Shown here: positions 1-11,929 of the stretch, piece after piece | Layout of the letters: every line of letters begins with the position of its first letter | How positions within the stretch are numbered: position 1 is the first letter of the stretch | From: Sphaerolaimus hirsutus | Taxonomy: Eukaryota > Nematoda > Chromadorea > Monhysterida > Sphaerolaimidae | NCBI GenBank assembly: GCA_964036195.1 | Contig: OZ038460.1 | Coordinates: 12,899,504 to 12,963,503 of the forward strand | DNA: 64,000 nt | Direction of reading: 5' to 3' | Notes under the pieces: model-generated | Database searches by the model: none | Seen by the model: only the letters and a program-made list of their open reading frames with translations | What the model was told of the DNA's origin: nothing | Program-made: the position numbers and the translations under genes

Positions 1-720
1 CGCGTCGGCTGGCGGCGCTTTATCGCACCTCAAGCTGTGCTTTTTGAAGCGCTCGCTCGCATGCCCGCCATTCCGTCTGCGCCGTGTCAAGGGGCAATTC
101 AGCGGGGCTATTCGAAAATTGACATCGCTCGGCCGTGCTGCAGTGCAGCGCGCGGCGCGCCGCTCGGGCAAGTCTCTCTTCGCCAGGTGTACCGGCGGCA
201 GTAAAAGGAGACCGAGGTGTAGCGCCGGCGGCAGCGCCGTCAGTGGAAAGCGGCCGCTTTAACCATTGTGCTTGCAAACCGCGGCAAAGACTAGGCATTT
301 ACGCAAGGCGACACGAGCCAGCTGGTCGATTTGAGCACCGGGCCGGACAGAAGACGTTACAGTTCTTTGTGAGTCGAACGGTCGGGTCGATGTGCCGATG
401 CGGGCGAGCTGATAGACGGCGGCGCGCGGCTGGCGGCCGGCCGCATGCGTGCGACAGTGTCATGAAGGAATGCACGAATGTGCTTCGCATGCCGGCCGCC
501 GAGCGGACTTGGACCATTGAAAGTGCCAGGTCCGCCCAGTGCGAACAAAGACACGGCTGGGGCGGGGAAAAATGCTCCGTCTACACATACGGCCGCCACA
601 AAGACCCGCTTACAGCTGTTAGCTAGCCGCGTATGTATCCTCCAAAGTCGCGGCCCCCGCGCGCCACCTTCAAAAACGAGAACTCAGTCATCCGTATATC
701 GCGCACGTTCGGAAAACTAG
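1..720. other. GC/CpG-rich island, no recognised gene
   Basis: The base composition is strikingly GC- and CpG-rich compared with the AT-rich DNA that follows. Open frames exist on both strands, but their arginine/alanine-rich translations look like by-products of composition and match no family I know. It may be a promoter, enhancer or non-coding first exon of a host gene lying to the left. Similar islands recur through the window. Confidence 0.5.
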
Positions 721-838
721 AAAAAATACGCAAAATCTCCGCGGCATAATTACTGCATAGAAATCGACGATTTTTATGCAACAAAGCGCGGCGTAACTGG
801 AATCGGGATGAAGGGTGATTTATATTTCAAAACAGTAA

Positions 839-1265
839 GGCGGCGTTTACACGGATTCGTTGTGACGACAAAAAATGCAATTTTTATAACTGTTCTTGTG
901 GAATCAACGTGAAATATATTACATGTGAGATACCTCAATTGATGGTGATTGTGCCAGCTTCACTGCCTGGGGCATACATCAAATTCCATAATTTCCCTAA
1001 TCACCCACACTAGATCACACTTTCACTCACTAGCGAGGCCGCGTAGAACAAACCCTCCGACAAACCGACGACAACAAGAAAAATACATTATCTGCTGTGC
1101 ATTATTGTGTAATGTATAAAAATTAATTATTGTTCCATGTAATGGGGTCGATCAAATAATGATAAATTGGGGCGTCCAATCTATCTACTTATTGGGTTTC
1201 ACCCAAAAACATGGTTGACAAAATCACAATTTTTGTCGTCACAAAGAATCCGTGTAAACACCGCC
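839..1265. mobile_element. PIF/Harbinger-like MITE with TAA target duplication
   Basis: Inverted repeats of about 38 bp with about two mismatches begin GGCGGCGTTTACACGGATTC on the left and are matched on the opposite strand at the right end. The flanks carry TAA on both sides (836-838 and 1266-1268). A 3-bp TWA duplication with GG-starting ends is the usual PIF/Harbinger signature, so the superfamily is inferred from that. The 427-bp body has no coding capacity. Confidence 0.75.
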
Positions 1266-1268
1266 TAA

Positions 1269-2340
1269 AGTTAAACATCAATTGGGGGATACTGGTGAAT
1301 TACAGCTGGTAAAAGGACGCGAGCAAGCTGAGCACTATGCAGTGTTATGCCTACAAAGTATTTATGCTACCGTTCAGGCATTTGCATTTTAATTGAGCAC
1401 CAGGGATGTTTATATCACTTAGTTCAGTTGGCCACTGAAAGAGTTTTTTGAGATAAACAACCCCATACCTAATAATTGCATGCTTCTTGTATCCAGAAAT
1501 TGAAGCGACGAAGACAATTAAATCTTAATTAAATGATATTACTTGTGAAAATGTGGACCTTGTGCGGATTTTTATGCAACATACTGCAAAATCAGTACCT
1601 GAAATTTTTTAGCCGTCGCATTTAAAAGTTTACAAAATTGAGTTTAAAAAACGGTTGAAAAACACCTACATACCAATCTGTTGGGGCACAGGATATGTGT
1701 ATTTATAGTGACAGGGCGGAATTTCCAGCGCATTCTTCACGCAGTGAAATAGTTACTTCCATTTACCAGGAACTTTAGTGTAGGTATTCCTTTGGGAGCC
1801 TCCAGATATGTCTATGATCATGCACACTTTCAGTTATGTCATCTCTGTAGAATTAATTGTCGACATGGAAATATCTTTATAAGGTTGTTTAAACGTGTAA
1901 AATACAAAATAGTACGTAAAATCGTAAACGCAGGCAAAATTAATAAATATAAAATAGGTAGAGGCAGCGAGTGAGCATAAAAAGGTAGAGAAATAGCTAA
2001 AACGGAACAAAAGACAGATCAAAGTATACAAGAAAAAAAAAATTGGTGAAGTGAAAACCAACAAATGAGGTGACGCGTATGAGGGGTTACCCCCGCAACC
2101 CCCGCCATGGAGGACCCCCGAATTTAGACAATTGATGGGATTACAATTGACAATCGCCATTTTAAAAGTCCCACATGTATTTAATTAGATAGAACAGTGA
2201 AAATTCTATTGAAAATAGTACTGGCGGTTCATTTTTCCAAAAAAATTCTGATCCTAAAACTTTGGATTCATAAAATGGCCATGTCTAACAATGTACAGCT
2301 CGATAAATAGCAAAATTGACTGTTGTCACTTTCATTAAAA
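1269..2340. other. AT-rich interval without a recognised gene
   Basis: Stop codons are frequent in all frames and the short frames have no family resemblance. I see no inverted-repeat termini and no RNA gene here. Confidence 0.4.
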
Positions 2341-2344
2341 AAAA

Positions 2345-2570
2345 CAATGCCGATGCACACACTAGTTTACTAACGGAAAACTAAGAATTTGGTAAACTCA
2401 TTTTTTAGTTTCCTAGCGCATCTGAGTTTACCGGAATGTGTTATTTTCAATTTCCGTCAACTGTAGTTGACGAACTGCTCATTTTGGTAAACTCAGATGC
2501 GCCTAGAAGCCGAAAAACGAGTTTACCAAAATCTTAGTTTACCGTTAGTAAACTAGTGTGTGTAGCGCCA
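2345..2570. repeat. Palindromic foldback repeat (CACACACTAG ends)
   Basis: The left arm starts near GCACACACTAGTTTACTAAC and the right arm is its inverted copy ending CTAGTGTGTGTAGCGCC. A second inverted motif, GGTAAACTCAGATGCGC and its complement, lies further in, so most of the unit can fold into one hairpin. Diverged relatives occur near 5.4 kb and 41.2 kb. The target duplication is unclear. Confidence 0.65.
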
Positions 2571-2576
2571 TATCTA

Positions 2577-2817
2577 CCGTATTTCCTCGAAATACCCCCC
2601 TCAAAATGGGCACTATGAATTTGTGGTCCGGGAAATGAATAACAGACGTTCAAAACACTTACTGTGTTACGTTAGAACATCGTTTATACCATCTACATCC
2701 TTATATAAGGCTGTAAAAACTTATAAATGGTGGTTATTGTTGCATTTTTCACGTTTTTCTCTCAAAATATTCACTCTGAAAAATAAACCCCCCGGGGGGT
2801 AATTCGAGGAAATACGG
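2577..2817. mobile_element. TA-flanked MITE, CCGTATTTC family
   Basis: The ends are inverted copies of CCGTATTTCCTCGAAWTACC and are bounded by TA on both sides, as in Tc1/mariner-type insertions. The 241-bp interior is non-coding. Several other copies lie in the window (33.9, 38.4, 44.2, 55.3 and 56.3 kb), making it one of the commonest repeats here. Confidence 0.75.
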
Positions 2818-2819
2818 TA

Positions 2820-4010
2820 TACTCCGGTTACTTTACACCCTGCACGCATGGTTCCCGCTGGAAGTGTGCCAACGATGGTTAACGCGTCCGAGTTTCATAA
2901 AAAGATGACAAAATTGATTGTTGTTATAATGTTATTCATTAACACATTCACATCGATGAATTTTTTTTCATATTTTCACGGAAATCGCATGATTTAATAA
3001 TCATTGGCACGCTTCCAACACGAGACATAAATCAGTGCGAGGGCAGAGTATCACATACGCCGAGTATACGTGTATATTTTTATGTATTTACATAGTATGT
3101 GAACCTAACTCGACATAATCTGCAAGAGGGCAAGTTGCCAAGTGTCAATGTAAAACAAATTTAATTCTCTGTGCTGTGCAAATTCCAAAACCCCGCCATT
3201 AAACCTGCGCAAAAACTACAGATAAAAATCACCCGCGACGGTCATGATGCGATGCAACACGGCCCGAGATTTGTGAAATGAACTTTTCCATTTATTTGGA
3301 ATTGTGAATTATGCGTTCTAGTAGTACTCGAGATGGCAATCGCAGATCTTATTACGAACCGCGGAACGCGGCAGTTGCGAACTGCAAATAGTTCTGCGGA
3401 GGGCATAAACCCCCGTTCCCACATGTCGTTACGGCCAAAGATTGTTTGTAAAACTTTTCTCTCCGCACTACACTCGCTCTGTTGTTTTTTATCAGGAACG
3501 GAATTTGTCTGAAAAAGTTAAATATGTTCCTAATAAAAACTACAAGTCTGGGTTGGACAAGAGCCAAAACAGGACTTGTGTTTACGTGAAATCGCCTCTG
3601 CAGAAATCTCGGTACCTATATGTTTGTTGCGAACTATGTTGCCTAAAATAGTTGCCTCATAAATCTAAATACAAGGGGCGTTTTTCAACAGATTTCAGAC
3701 AGAAGAGACTACGAGTGAAAAAAGCTGTTGCCAAATTTTACACTTATCCATTCTTGTCTTTATTGAACAATGTGAAACGCAAGCTGTGCAACAGGGGCGG
3801 GTAAACGAGGGAAGTAACACTGTGAGACGTAAGTTTATGGCAAGGTGTTCCCAGTGAATAGCCAATCACGACACGTTCACTTCACACACATCACTTTTTC
3901 TAAAGTAACGCTCATTGCAGTCGCGTAATTTTCGACTTAAAAACAACGAAACGTTCAGCAGAATAGTCGAAATGTTACACACACACGGCGTAGCGTCACA
4001 ATATCATACG
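2820..4010. other. Interval without a recognised gene
   Basis: Only short frames of up to about 70 codons are present, without family resemblance. Composition is mixed and I see no clear terminal repeats. Confidence 0.35.
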
Positions 4011-4014
4011 CGGA

Positions 4015-5260
4015 TATTTCGGGCCGCCGGGCGGCCGATGTGCCGCCGACGCACATCATTGCCTACCTGCGCGCCGCCAATGACACACGTCAATATAAAT
4101 AGTACTACAGGTTTGGCAGATAATTTTTCACAAATTTCGCGGTGCCGCGCTGCAGCAGCGCCTCATTACAATATGTCCGGTGGAGCAGCGGCGTTTTTTG
4201 CGGGGGGACGGCTGACGGTCACGCGGCTGCGGCGCTACAGGCGGCGCGGTCGGCTGCAGCGGCGGGGCGGTGCCGCGGCGGCGGGCTAAGCGGACGCGAG
4301 TGCAGTCGGCCGTCGGTGGGCAGCGCGACGGCAGCGACCTGGACTGAGCCGGGCGGCCCACCGCCGCGCCGCCGCCCACCGAGAGACGTGTTTCACGCGG
4401 TTACGCCGTACTTACAATCAGACGTGTTTAGGTAGTGGTAGTTTGCGCCGGAGACGGGCCGGGAGCCCCCCGACGCAGCGCATATATGTTGTGCGTCGGT
4501 ATTTACTATTCACATTATACGCAGCGGAGAGCTACGCAAGGGTGGGGCCGCAGCTCGGCCTGGACGCGGCCGGTCGCACCGCGCCGCTGCACCGGTCCAT
4601 CGCCGTGCCAACTGCGCGTATGCGGGGATGGCCGGCCAGCTATGCCCACTTGCAACTCTCTGCGACCGCACGGCGCGCTGCAATAATCATCGACGCATCC
4701 GAATCGCGTCGCCGGTCGCACACTGATTTGCCACCATTCAGCAGGGCCCGCGCCCGCCGCAGGGCGCCCCGACACTGCACAGGGCCGGCACCCTTGGGAC
4801 TGCGGCACAGAAGAAACGCATGGATGTCAATGGCCCGCCTGAACGACCCCACGGTGGTGCGGCAAAGAACACTTATTTACGTAAGTCACTTATAGTAAAG
4901 GATAATTATCGACACACGCTCGTCGGCCGCAATCATCTAAATTGCCGCATAACCTCATAAAAATCATATTTACATCATTAATGAATGACCGGCGTCGCCC
5001 GGGACGTATGAATAAAGGCTGGCCGTAGTGTGCAAAAATGCAATAAATGTCCGGGGAGTAGAGTTTCGCATACAGCATTATACACATGGGGTTGCTTGCT
5101 CGCGTAGAAGTTGCGCTCGGGCGGGCTGGACGGCGCGACAGCATCCCGTGCCGCCGCCGCGGCTCACAGGGAGTTGGGACTGCAGCAGCAGCGGCGGCCG
5201 GGGCGTGCGTGTGCCAGCGCCGGCCCTGAAAGAAACTACATTGGAACGCCCTGCTCATGG
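4015..5260. other. GC-rich islands with AT-rich homeobox-like core
   Basis: Two CpG-rich blocks (about 4015-4860 and 5090-5260) flank a segment at 4870-5040 that is rich in AATTA, TCATAAA and ATTAATGAATGA-type words. That mixture resembles animal enhancers or promoters more than coding sequence. The long frames are alanine/arginine-rich and probably not genes. A regulatory role is inference only. Confidence 0.4.
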
Positions 5261-5389
5261 TAGGCATAGAAAAAATGGCGCTGGGAAAAAAAAATTTAAA
5301 AAATGGGGCGAGTAGTTTGAGTATCCATGCTGCAGTTTTTATGCAACAATCCATGCTGCAGTTTTTACGTAAATATGCGGTTGCTGCAT

Positions 5390-5620
5390 TGGTGCAGCAC
5401 ACACTAGTTCACTGTCACAGAACTTAAAATATATTTAGTAAACACATAAACACTTTGAATTTTAATGAACTTTGAATGGCAATTTATGGGAATTGGGTGT
5501 TGGTCAACTACAGTTGATGGAGAGTTAAATAACTCATTCCAGTAAACCCAAATGTGTTCCAGGCTAATTTATGAGTTTACTAGAATTTGATTAGTAAGTG
5601 TAGTGATAAGTAGTGTGTCC
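5390..5620. repeat. Diverged copy of the CACACACTAG foldback family
   Basis: It starts with GCAGCACACACTAGTTCACTG and ends with AAGTAGTGTGTCCAGCGAC, the same terminal layout as the repeat near 2.35 kb, with central CAGTTGATGG-type sequence. It is more degraded than that copy. Confidence 0.45.
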
Positions 5621-6039
5621 AGCGACATTTTATTCACTTTTCAATACAACCAGGTAGAAGAAATAGGCTTCATCGGGTTAAGAAAGGCTACTGGGGTCTG
5701 CCGCAATATTGTTGAGCGTTAATTCCTTTAAAAAATCAAAACAAAATACATTTAAAAAAAACACCAAAAAAATACAAAAGATAAAATGCTGACAAAAACG
5801 AGGTGCAGACCAAAATGCAAAGCCAAAGGCATATGTATGGCCTGCCACAAGTAAAGTCATCAAATAATATTCTCAAACAAACCATGTATTTAATATTTAA
5901 TATAAGAACATATTTCTTTTAGAAAATTAAATATTTAACACATGGCAAATGTTTTTATATAATGAATATTATAAAATAAAATAATATTTTTATCGAGTTA
6001 TCCACATTATCATTTTTTGTTGTCACTACCACGCATGCA
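5621..6039. other. AT-rich interval, nothing recognised
   Basis: A/T-rich runs and short frames only. Confidence 0.3.
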
Positions 6040-6535
6040 GACGCGTGTCTCTGTAGTAACTTGTAACGGCGGCTCTCGGCTCGGGGCTGGACGCGAACGA
6101 CAGGCCGGGTGACAAAAGTGCCTGCCGCCCGCCTGCGGGACCCCATCGATCGGGCGCGGCTGCAGCAGCGGCGGCAGCTACAACTAGCCGTTCTGCCGTA
6201 CTGGCGACGGCCGCTCCGCTGCGCTGCGACACGCGGCCACCAGCCTCTGGATGCGTTCGTGCGGCGCTAGGGCGCGACGCCCGCCCACCGCCCGAACGCC
6301 GAGCAGCGGCGCAAGAGCGGCGGCGGCAACTCGCGGCCCACCTGCGGCTAACCCCGCCCTCGCACGCGCCCGCCTGGAGGACCACGGCCGAATGTGTCCA
6401 GCCGTCGATTGAATTGCGCATGCGTACAGCACGTGCGCTTCTGCACTTGTCCACCACGCCGGCGAGGAATCAGCGGCGGCATTTAAACGGCCGCATTCAT
6501 TTGGCACGGCGCGACGGTGTCACGCCGCAGTGTGC
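6040..6535. other. GC/CpG-rich island
   Basis: Dense CpG and CGG/GCC runs bounded sharply by AT-rich DNA. Minus-strand frames here are arginine/alanine-rich and unrecognised. It may be a promoter or a GC-rich exon. Confidence 0.4.
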
Positions 6536-7066
6536 AAAGACAAATTAAATGACTCAAAATTCAAATTTAATGGCAATTAAAACGCATAAAGTTATGTAAT
6601 ATATGGATTACAAATAAGAGGTATTCATTCACTGGAAACTTGGTGCTTCTTCATAATTATGAATTAATTAATTTATTTATTTAATATAATTTATTCAACC
6701 TAATTTAACTTTATTTATTTATTTTTTACTCCGGCTGGGTTTTTCCAGTGATAGATTTAATAATATTTTATTTATTGGAAGGAAACATATCTCATTAATA
6801 TTCTTAATGAAATTTAAAATAAAATATCTCATTAATATTTTTTACTTGACTCTGCGTTTTACAGAGTAATTACGATATACCTATTTTCTGAGATAACATT
6901 TGATTATATTTTCTCAAAATCACCCATTTTCAATGCAAATTATGGCTTTGTGCATGCCATACTAATATCTGACGGGTTGAATTGTTCAAGTAGGGTTTAT
7001 TTTTCTATTCGCCAACACAGTGTATTTTCCAAGCGGATTTGTGGAGGGGGGCTTTTTCAAGAGGTA
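6536..7066. other. AT-rich interval, nothing recognised
   Basis: Strongly A/T-rich, with repeated ATCTCATTAATATT-like words at about 6790 and 6828. No coding or terminal-repeat signal. Confidence 0.3.
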
Positions 7067-7074
7067 GTAGATAC

Positions 7075-7939
7075 TAGGGTGTCAAATTTCCGTTTCCGTT
7101 TTCCGTTTCCGCAGGAAAAATTTTTTCCTTTCCGTTTTCCGTTTTCCGGCAGCTGAGATTTTTTTACCTTTCCGTTTTCCGGCAGCCGGAAATTTTTTAC
7201 CTTTCCGTTTTCTGTTTTCCGGCAGCTGAAAATTTTTTACCTTTCCGTTTCCAATTTTTCCAGGCCATTTTTCCATTTTCTGGCTCGATTTTCAGTTTTC
7301 TGGCATTTTTCCATTATTTTTTGCAATCTGTATTTATCTTTTTCCACTATGGTGTTTTTAACTACCAGGTTCTTGTGTCATTCATAATTTTTATCTGTAT
7401 CCAATCTGCAAAAAACACAAAGTAATTTTGGACAGGTACTTAGCAGTCCGCTGAGTATACTTTTTACTGTTCAGTTAGATCAAAGTTCACTTTTGCTAAA
7501 TTCTTATTGTTGTTGTAGTGTACTTTTGCTACCTTTTGATGATTTTTTGTTGGTTCAGTTAAGCTTGAACTACAAGTGAAGTTACTGGCATGATCCATAG
7601 TTGCAGAATGAACAGCTACCACAATCAAAGCCAAACAGGCAAACCGGCATGCAGGTTTTTCTTCTGCAAATTTGCCCATTTCCGTGCAAATTTCACTTTA
7701 TTTTTTTCTGTTTCCGTTAAAATTTCACTTTCCGTTTTCCGTTTTCCAGCATTTCATTTTTCCGTTTTCCGGCCAATAAATTTTTGTTACCTTTCCGTTT
7801 TCCATTTTCCGCTGAGTGACATTTTTTTACCTTTCCGTTTTCCGGCAGAAATTTTTTTTTACCTTTCCGTTTTCCGTTTTCCGTAAAGTGAAAATTTTTA
7901 CCTTTCCGTTTTCCGCAAAAATTTTTTTTTGACACCCTA
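7075..7939. mobile_element. hAT-like element, TAGGGTGTCAAA ends
   Basis: The inverted ends TAGGGTGTCAAA are flanked by a perfect 8-bp duplication, GTAGATAC (7067-7074 and 7940-7947). TAGGG-type ends with 8-bp duplications are typical of the hAT superfamily. Subterminal regions are built from many CTTTCCGTTTTCCG units on the left and their same-strand counterparts on the right, probable transposase-binding arrays. No transposase remains, so this 865-bp element is non-autonomous. Confidence 0.88.
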
Positions 7940-7947
7940 GTAGATAC

Positions 7948-8412
7948 AGCTTTATATTAGTTTGGTGCGCAGATGGAATGGGCAGAATCGGATATGAAAT
8001 ACCGTGTTTGAGTGTAGTGCAGGATTAGAAAAAATCAAGTTTTTAAATGACTCGATAAAAAATCAATTAGGTAAATAAAAACTCTAAATATAATCAGACT
8101 TTAAAAAAATAGTATATTTATAGAAAAATGCAGCTTGAATGAAGCAGGTGCATTGTTGCAGTAGTAACCTCTAATAAACATTGAAGGCAGTGCAATTGAC
8201 CACCATATTTACTAGGTATATCGTTTACCGCAGATGCTGGTGTGAAACACTAGGTACACAAAATCAATCCAATTTTGCAAAAAAAGTTTTAAAAAAATCG
8301 ACATCGTTTTTTAAAATGGAATCAATTTAATCAAAAATCCTTCAATTAAGATATAGACCTTCAGAATAGGCCTTCAAACATATTTATATTTGACAAAATT
8401 GAATTCTGATTA
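7948..8412. other. Interval without a recognised gene
   Basis: AT-rich, with no long frame and no matching terminal repeats. Confidence 0.3.
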
Positions 8413-8678
8413 TACATGGTCCGACTGAAAAGTCCCCGGGCAGTGCTCGACATTCGCGCTAGGGGTAAGCTACGGTCATAAAATTTTGACAGGTTAAGAT
8501 ATCAGGTGTTTTGAGTTTTCGCCCAAAATTTCACCCCTCTAGCTCCACCCTCTGCGGAACTGTGGCGGTTACAATTTTGGTCATTTTGTACTGGTTTACA
8601 CATGGTGCTCCAGCTCAATGCTGCTTTAAGTTGTGATCATGAAACTTTGGCTAGTGTAAGCCAGTGTGTTGGCAGGGG

Positions 8679-9309
8679 CCAGATTTAATACTCCCTACAG
8701 ATTTGTAGGGTAGGGCGTACGCCCGATAGATTTTTTAAAGTTCAGCCGCATCGACGCACATGCACCAAGAGCAAGGCGGTTTGTAAAATATACGAAACCA
8801 TCTCTTAAGGTCGCCGATATTGCGATATGACGTATATCACTTCGAATTTGGCACGGAAATCATGATTTCGTCATTTCTTGGCCGTCGGTCAATTCGTTTT
8901 TTATTTTATTTTGTCGGGCGGGTTACTCGCATAAGTCGCGCTTTTGTGTAGTCAGGTGGTCACTTTTTTAGTGTTCACTGTCTACAACCGAAACCATGAG
9001 GGCAGCGACAAGAAAGAAATGCATGCACGAGCGTACAAAAGCGTGACTTATGCGAGTAACCCGCCCGACAAAATAAAATAAAAAACGAATTGGCAGACAG
9101 CCAAGAAATGACGAAATCGTGATTTCCGGGCCAAAATCGAAGCGATATATGTCATATTGCAATATCGGCGACCTTAAGGGATGGTTTTGTATATTTTACA
9201 AACCGCCTTGCTCTCGGTGCATGTGCGTCGATGCGGCTGAACTTTAAAAAATCTATCGGGCGTACGCCCTACCCTACAAATCTGTAGGGAGTATTAAATC
9301 TGGCCCCTG
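8679..9309. repeat. Inner palindrome 1, arms about 280 bp
   Basis: The left arm starts GGGGCCAGATTTAATACTCC and the right arm is its inverted complement ending GGAGTATTAAATCTGGCCCC. Both arms carry GTCGGGCGGGTTACTCGCAT towards the centre. The short spacer of about 60 bp means a single strand could form a very long hairpin. Confidence 0.75.
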
Positions 9310-10357
9310 GGGGGACCCCTGTGGCTGCTCTGATGTTGCCACAGGGGCACGACATGTAAATAAGATAAAAATTTTCATCTGGCCAATATAAATGAGTTTT
9401 TTTTCGAAATTTTGAAAAAATGGCATTTTTATATTGTCAAAGCACTGGAAAAGCTCACAGGTAATGGAAAACAACCACTCTGTAAGAGAACCAACCTTTT
9501 TTGGTGTCAAAGGGTCCAATTTCTCTGACAAGCCATCAAAGACTACCTGAACAAATCCCTTTGACATGCAGAAATCATTCCTTTTCACAACTGGTGCTAA
9601 GAGAAACCTTTATTATGGGGGGTTGCCTTTAGGTGACATATACACTTGATGTGGTGCATCTTTTCCCACCCCTCCCCCCCTCCCTGAACCCCGCTCAAAA
9701 AAAGTTGCTGTTGAACAAAATAACTAACTTTTTTCATCTGGAACATCATTTTGGATTTGTGTTCAAGTGGCCCCAGACATATCTGCTACACTGTCTGCAG
9801 TGGTCTCCCCCTTCTCACTACTTGCCAGCCAAAAAGTACCAATGGTCAGAAGCCAGCACAATCATGTTTCTAGGGCCAGTTGAACACAAATCCAAAATGA
9901 CGTTCCAGATGAAAAAAGTTATGTTGTACAGTTATTTATTTTGTTCAACAGCAACTTTTTTTGAGCTGGGTTCAGGGAGGGGGGAGGGGCGGTAAAAGAT
10001 GCACCACATCAAGGTGTATAGTATATGTCACCCAAAGGCGATCCCCCATAATAAAGGTTTCACTTAGCACCAGTTGTGAAAAGGAATGATTTCTGCATGT
10101 CAAAGGGATTTGTTCAGGTTGTCCTTTATGGCTTGTCAGAGAACTTGGTCCCTTTGACACCAAAAAAAGGTTGGTTCTCTTACAGAGTGGTTGTTTTCCA
10201 TTACCTGTGAGCTTTTCCAGTGCTTTGACAATATAAAAATGCCATTTTTCAAAATTTCGAAAACGCTCATTTATATTGGCCAGATGAAATTTTTTTTACA
10301 TGAGGTGCCCCTGTGGCTACATCAGAGCAGCCACAGGGGTCCCCCCAGGGGTGCATG
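9310..10357. repeat. Inner palindrome 2, arms about 500 bp
   Basis: The outer ends are GGGGGGACCCCTGTGGCTGC and its inverted counterpart. Motifs such as GAGAACCAACCTTTTTTGG, CATCTGGCCAATATAAATGA and a C-rich block near 9660 reappear in inverted order on the right arm. It abuts palindrome 1 directly. The frames inside are mirror images, not independent genes. Confidence 0.75.
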
Positions 10358-10640
10358 TAGTAAACACCTGGGGGCAATTCCACACCAGACCACTTGGCCC
10401 AACTATGCTTGGGGAGTGAGATAGAATTGATAGAATCTAGATGTCATCGAAAGCTCGATTATATTAGCCGGCACTTTACAAAATGACCGAAATTCTAACC
10501 CCCACAGTTCCTCGGTGGAGCTGGAGGGGTGAAATTTTGGGCGAAAACTCAAAACACCTGATATCTCACCTGTCGCAATTTTATGACGGTAGCTTACCCC
10601 TGGCGCGAATGGCGCGGGGACTTTTCAGCCGGACCAAGTA

Positions 10641-11262
10641 GAAAAAAATAGGAAAAAAAGGATCCTGCCAAAACTTGAAAAACACTTGACATTGCAAATC
10701 TCAAATTGTCTCAAATTAATGAATACCAAGTCATGGCAAAAGTACAAAAGCATCAAGTGAACAATTGTTTACTCCTGCTTGCAGTCTATTCAATGAACGC
10801 AGTATCAATTTGAGCTTGAAGGTAAGAAATTGATCATGTTCCATTAGTTGCTGCCCAAAATCAAATACTCTACAAATTTGTTTAAGTTTGCATTTGCTCA
10901 AATTATCATTTCTGTGATTTTTCCCACTTCAGTTGTCATTTTGCTTAATTGTTGCTGTTTTCATTATTTGGCATGATATTGTCTCGTTGATACAGATTCA
11001 TAAATTAGAAGTAATGGTACAGTTGCAGAATGATTTTTTGAAGACTGAACAGCAACCACAATCAAAGCCAAATGGCAAACGTGCGTAGGTGCATGCAGGT
11101 GTTTAGTTAATTTTGATAATTTTTCCATTTCCGGAAAAATTTCGCTTTCCATTTCCTCGTTTTCTGGCATTTCATTTTCAATTTTCCGATTTCTGTATAG
11201 TGCAACAAAATTTTTTCGTATCTGTTTCCCTTATCCGACCGCTTACTATTTTAACACCCTAA
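10641..11262. repeat. Diverged relative of the TAGGGTGTCAAA hAT element
   Basis: The right end reads TTTTAACACCCTA, close to the ends of the 7.1-kb element. The interior shares ACAATCAAAGCCAAA and GCATGCAGGT words and the TTTCCATTTCCGG-style subterminal array. No clean left terminus is visible, so it is a degraded or truncated copy. Confidence 0.5.
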
Positions 11263-11929
11263 TCATGTCCCAAAATATCTATCTTTCATACTCTCCTAGC
11301 GAATTCTTTACACACTCTAAACATAAATACCTTTTTACATAAATTTATTTTACTCTATAATGTATACAAATTTATTATACTGTGTTTGTCATGGGAAAAA
11401 TGCACAATAGTTCAATAAAAATAGACAGTTCACAGTTAATTCACATTTTTATGTGTGTAGGTAAAAATTCACAACTGAAAAGTTTTCAGACACAATGTCA
11501 AAAATAGGCACACAGTTTTTCAAAAAGTTTGATTGAAAAGACCGCTTTTTAAAGGAAATATTTACTATTTACAAGATCTAGGAAAGTCGTCATAAATGAA
11601 ACACTGGATCCTACAGGAATATTTGGTGAATACAAAACACAAAAAGGCTCAATATGGCTGCTTGCTGTGAATTTTTGAGAGTCCCATTGACATGTGCATG
11701 TATGTATTCAGATTCAATTTTTTAGTTTTTTTCAATGGTGTCAATGGTGTCGATACATTTTTCTACACGTCTGCTTGAAAAGGTAAAGGAGTTTTGTCAA
11801 ATAAGGATGTTTTCAAAATACCCAGGTATGAAATAAAGGGGTTGCTATCATGTAAAACTAATTATCAATGAGCTATCTGATATACTCGGTGGACATCACA
11901 TTTAGTATAATACCCTACCATAAACCATC
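11263..11929. other. Interval without a recognised gene
   Basis: AT-rich, with only short frames and no terminal repeats. It may contain the 3' non-coding end of the DIRS-like element that continues to the right. Confidence 0.3.

Larger units (their letters stand above)
8415..10638. mobile_element. Long-TIR, TA-flanked element (mariner-like ends)
   Basis: Inverted repeats of about 180 bp start CATGGTCCGACTGAAAAGTC on the left and are mirrored on the right with modest divergence. The unit is bounded by TA (8413-8414 and 10639-10640). TGGTCCG..GAAAAGTC ends with a TA duplication suggest a Tc1/mariner-type unit. No transposase is visible. The interior is occupied by two further large palindromes. 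Confidence 0.6.

Noticed and set aside
7590..7886. 98-codon frame rich in Phe, Arg and Ser
   Set aside because: It is the translation of the CTTTCCGTTTTCCG array of a hAT-like element.
9274..10424. Frames of about 100 codons in the palindrome arms
   Set aside because: They occur as mirror pairs from inverted repeats, without family similarity.
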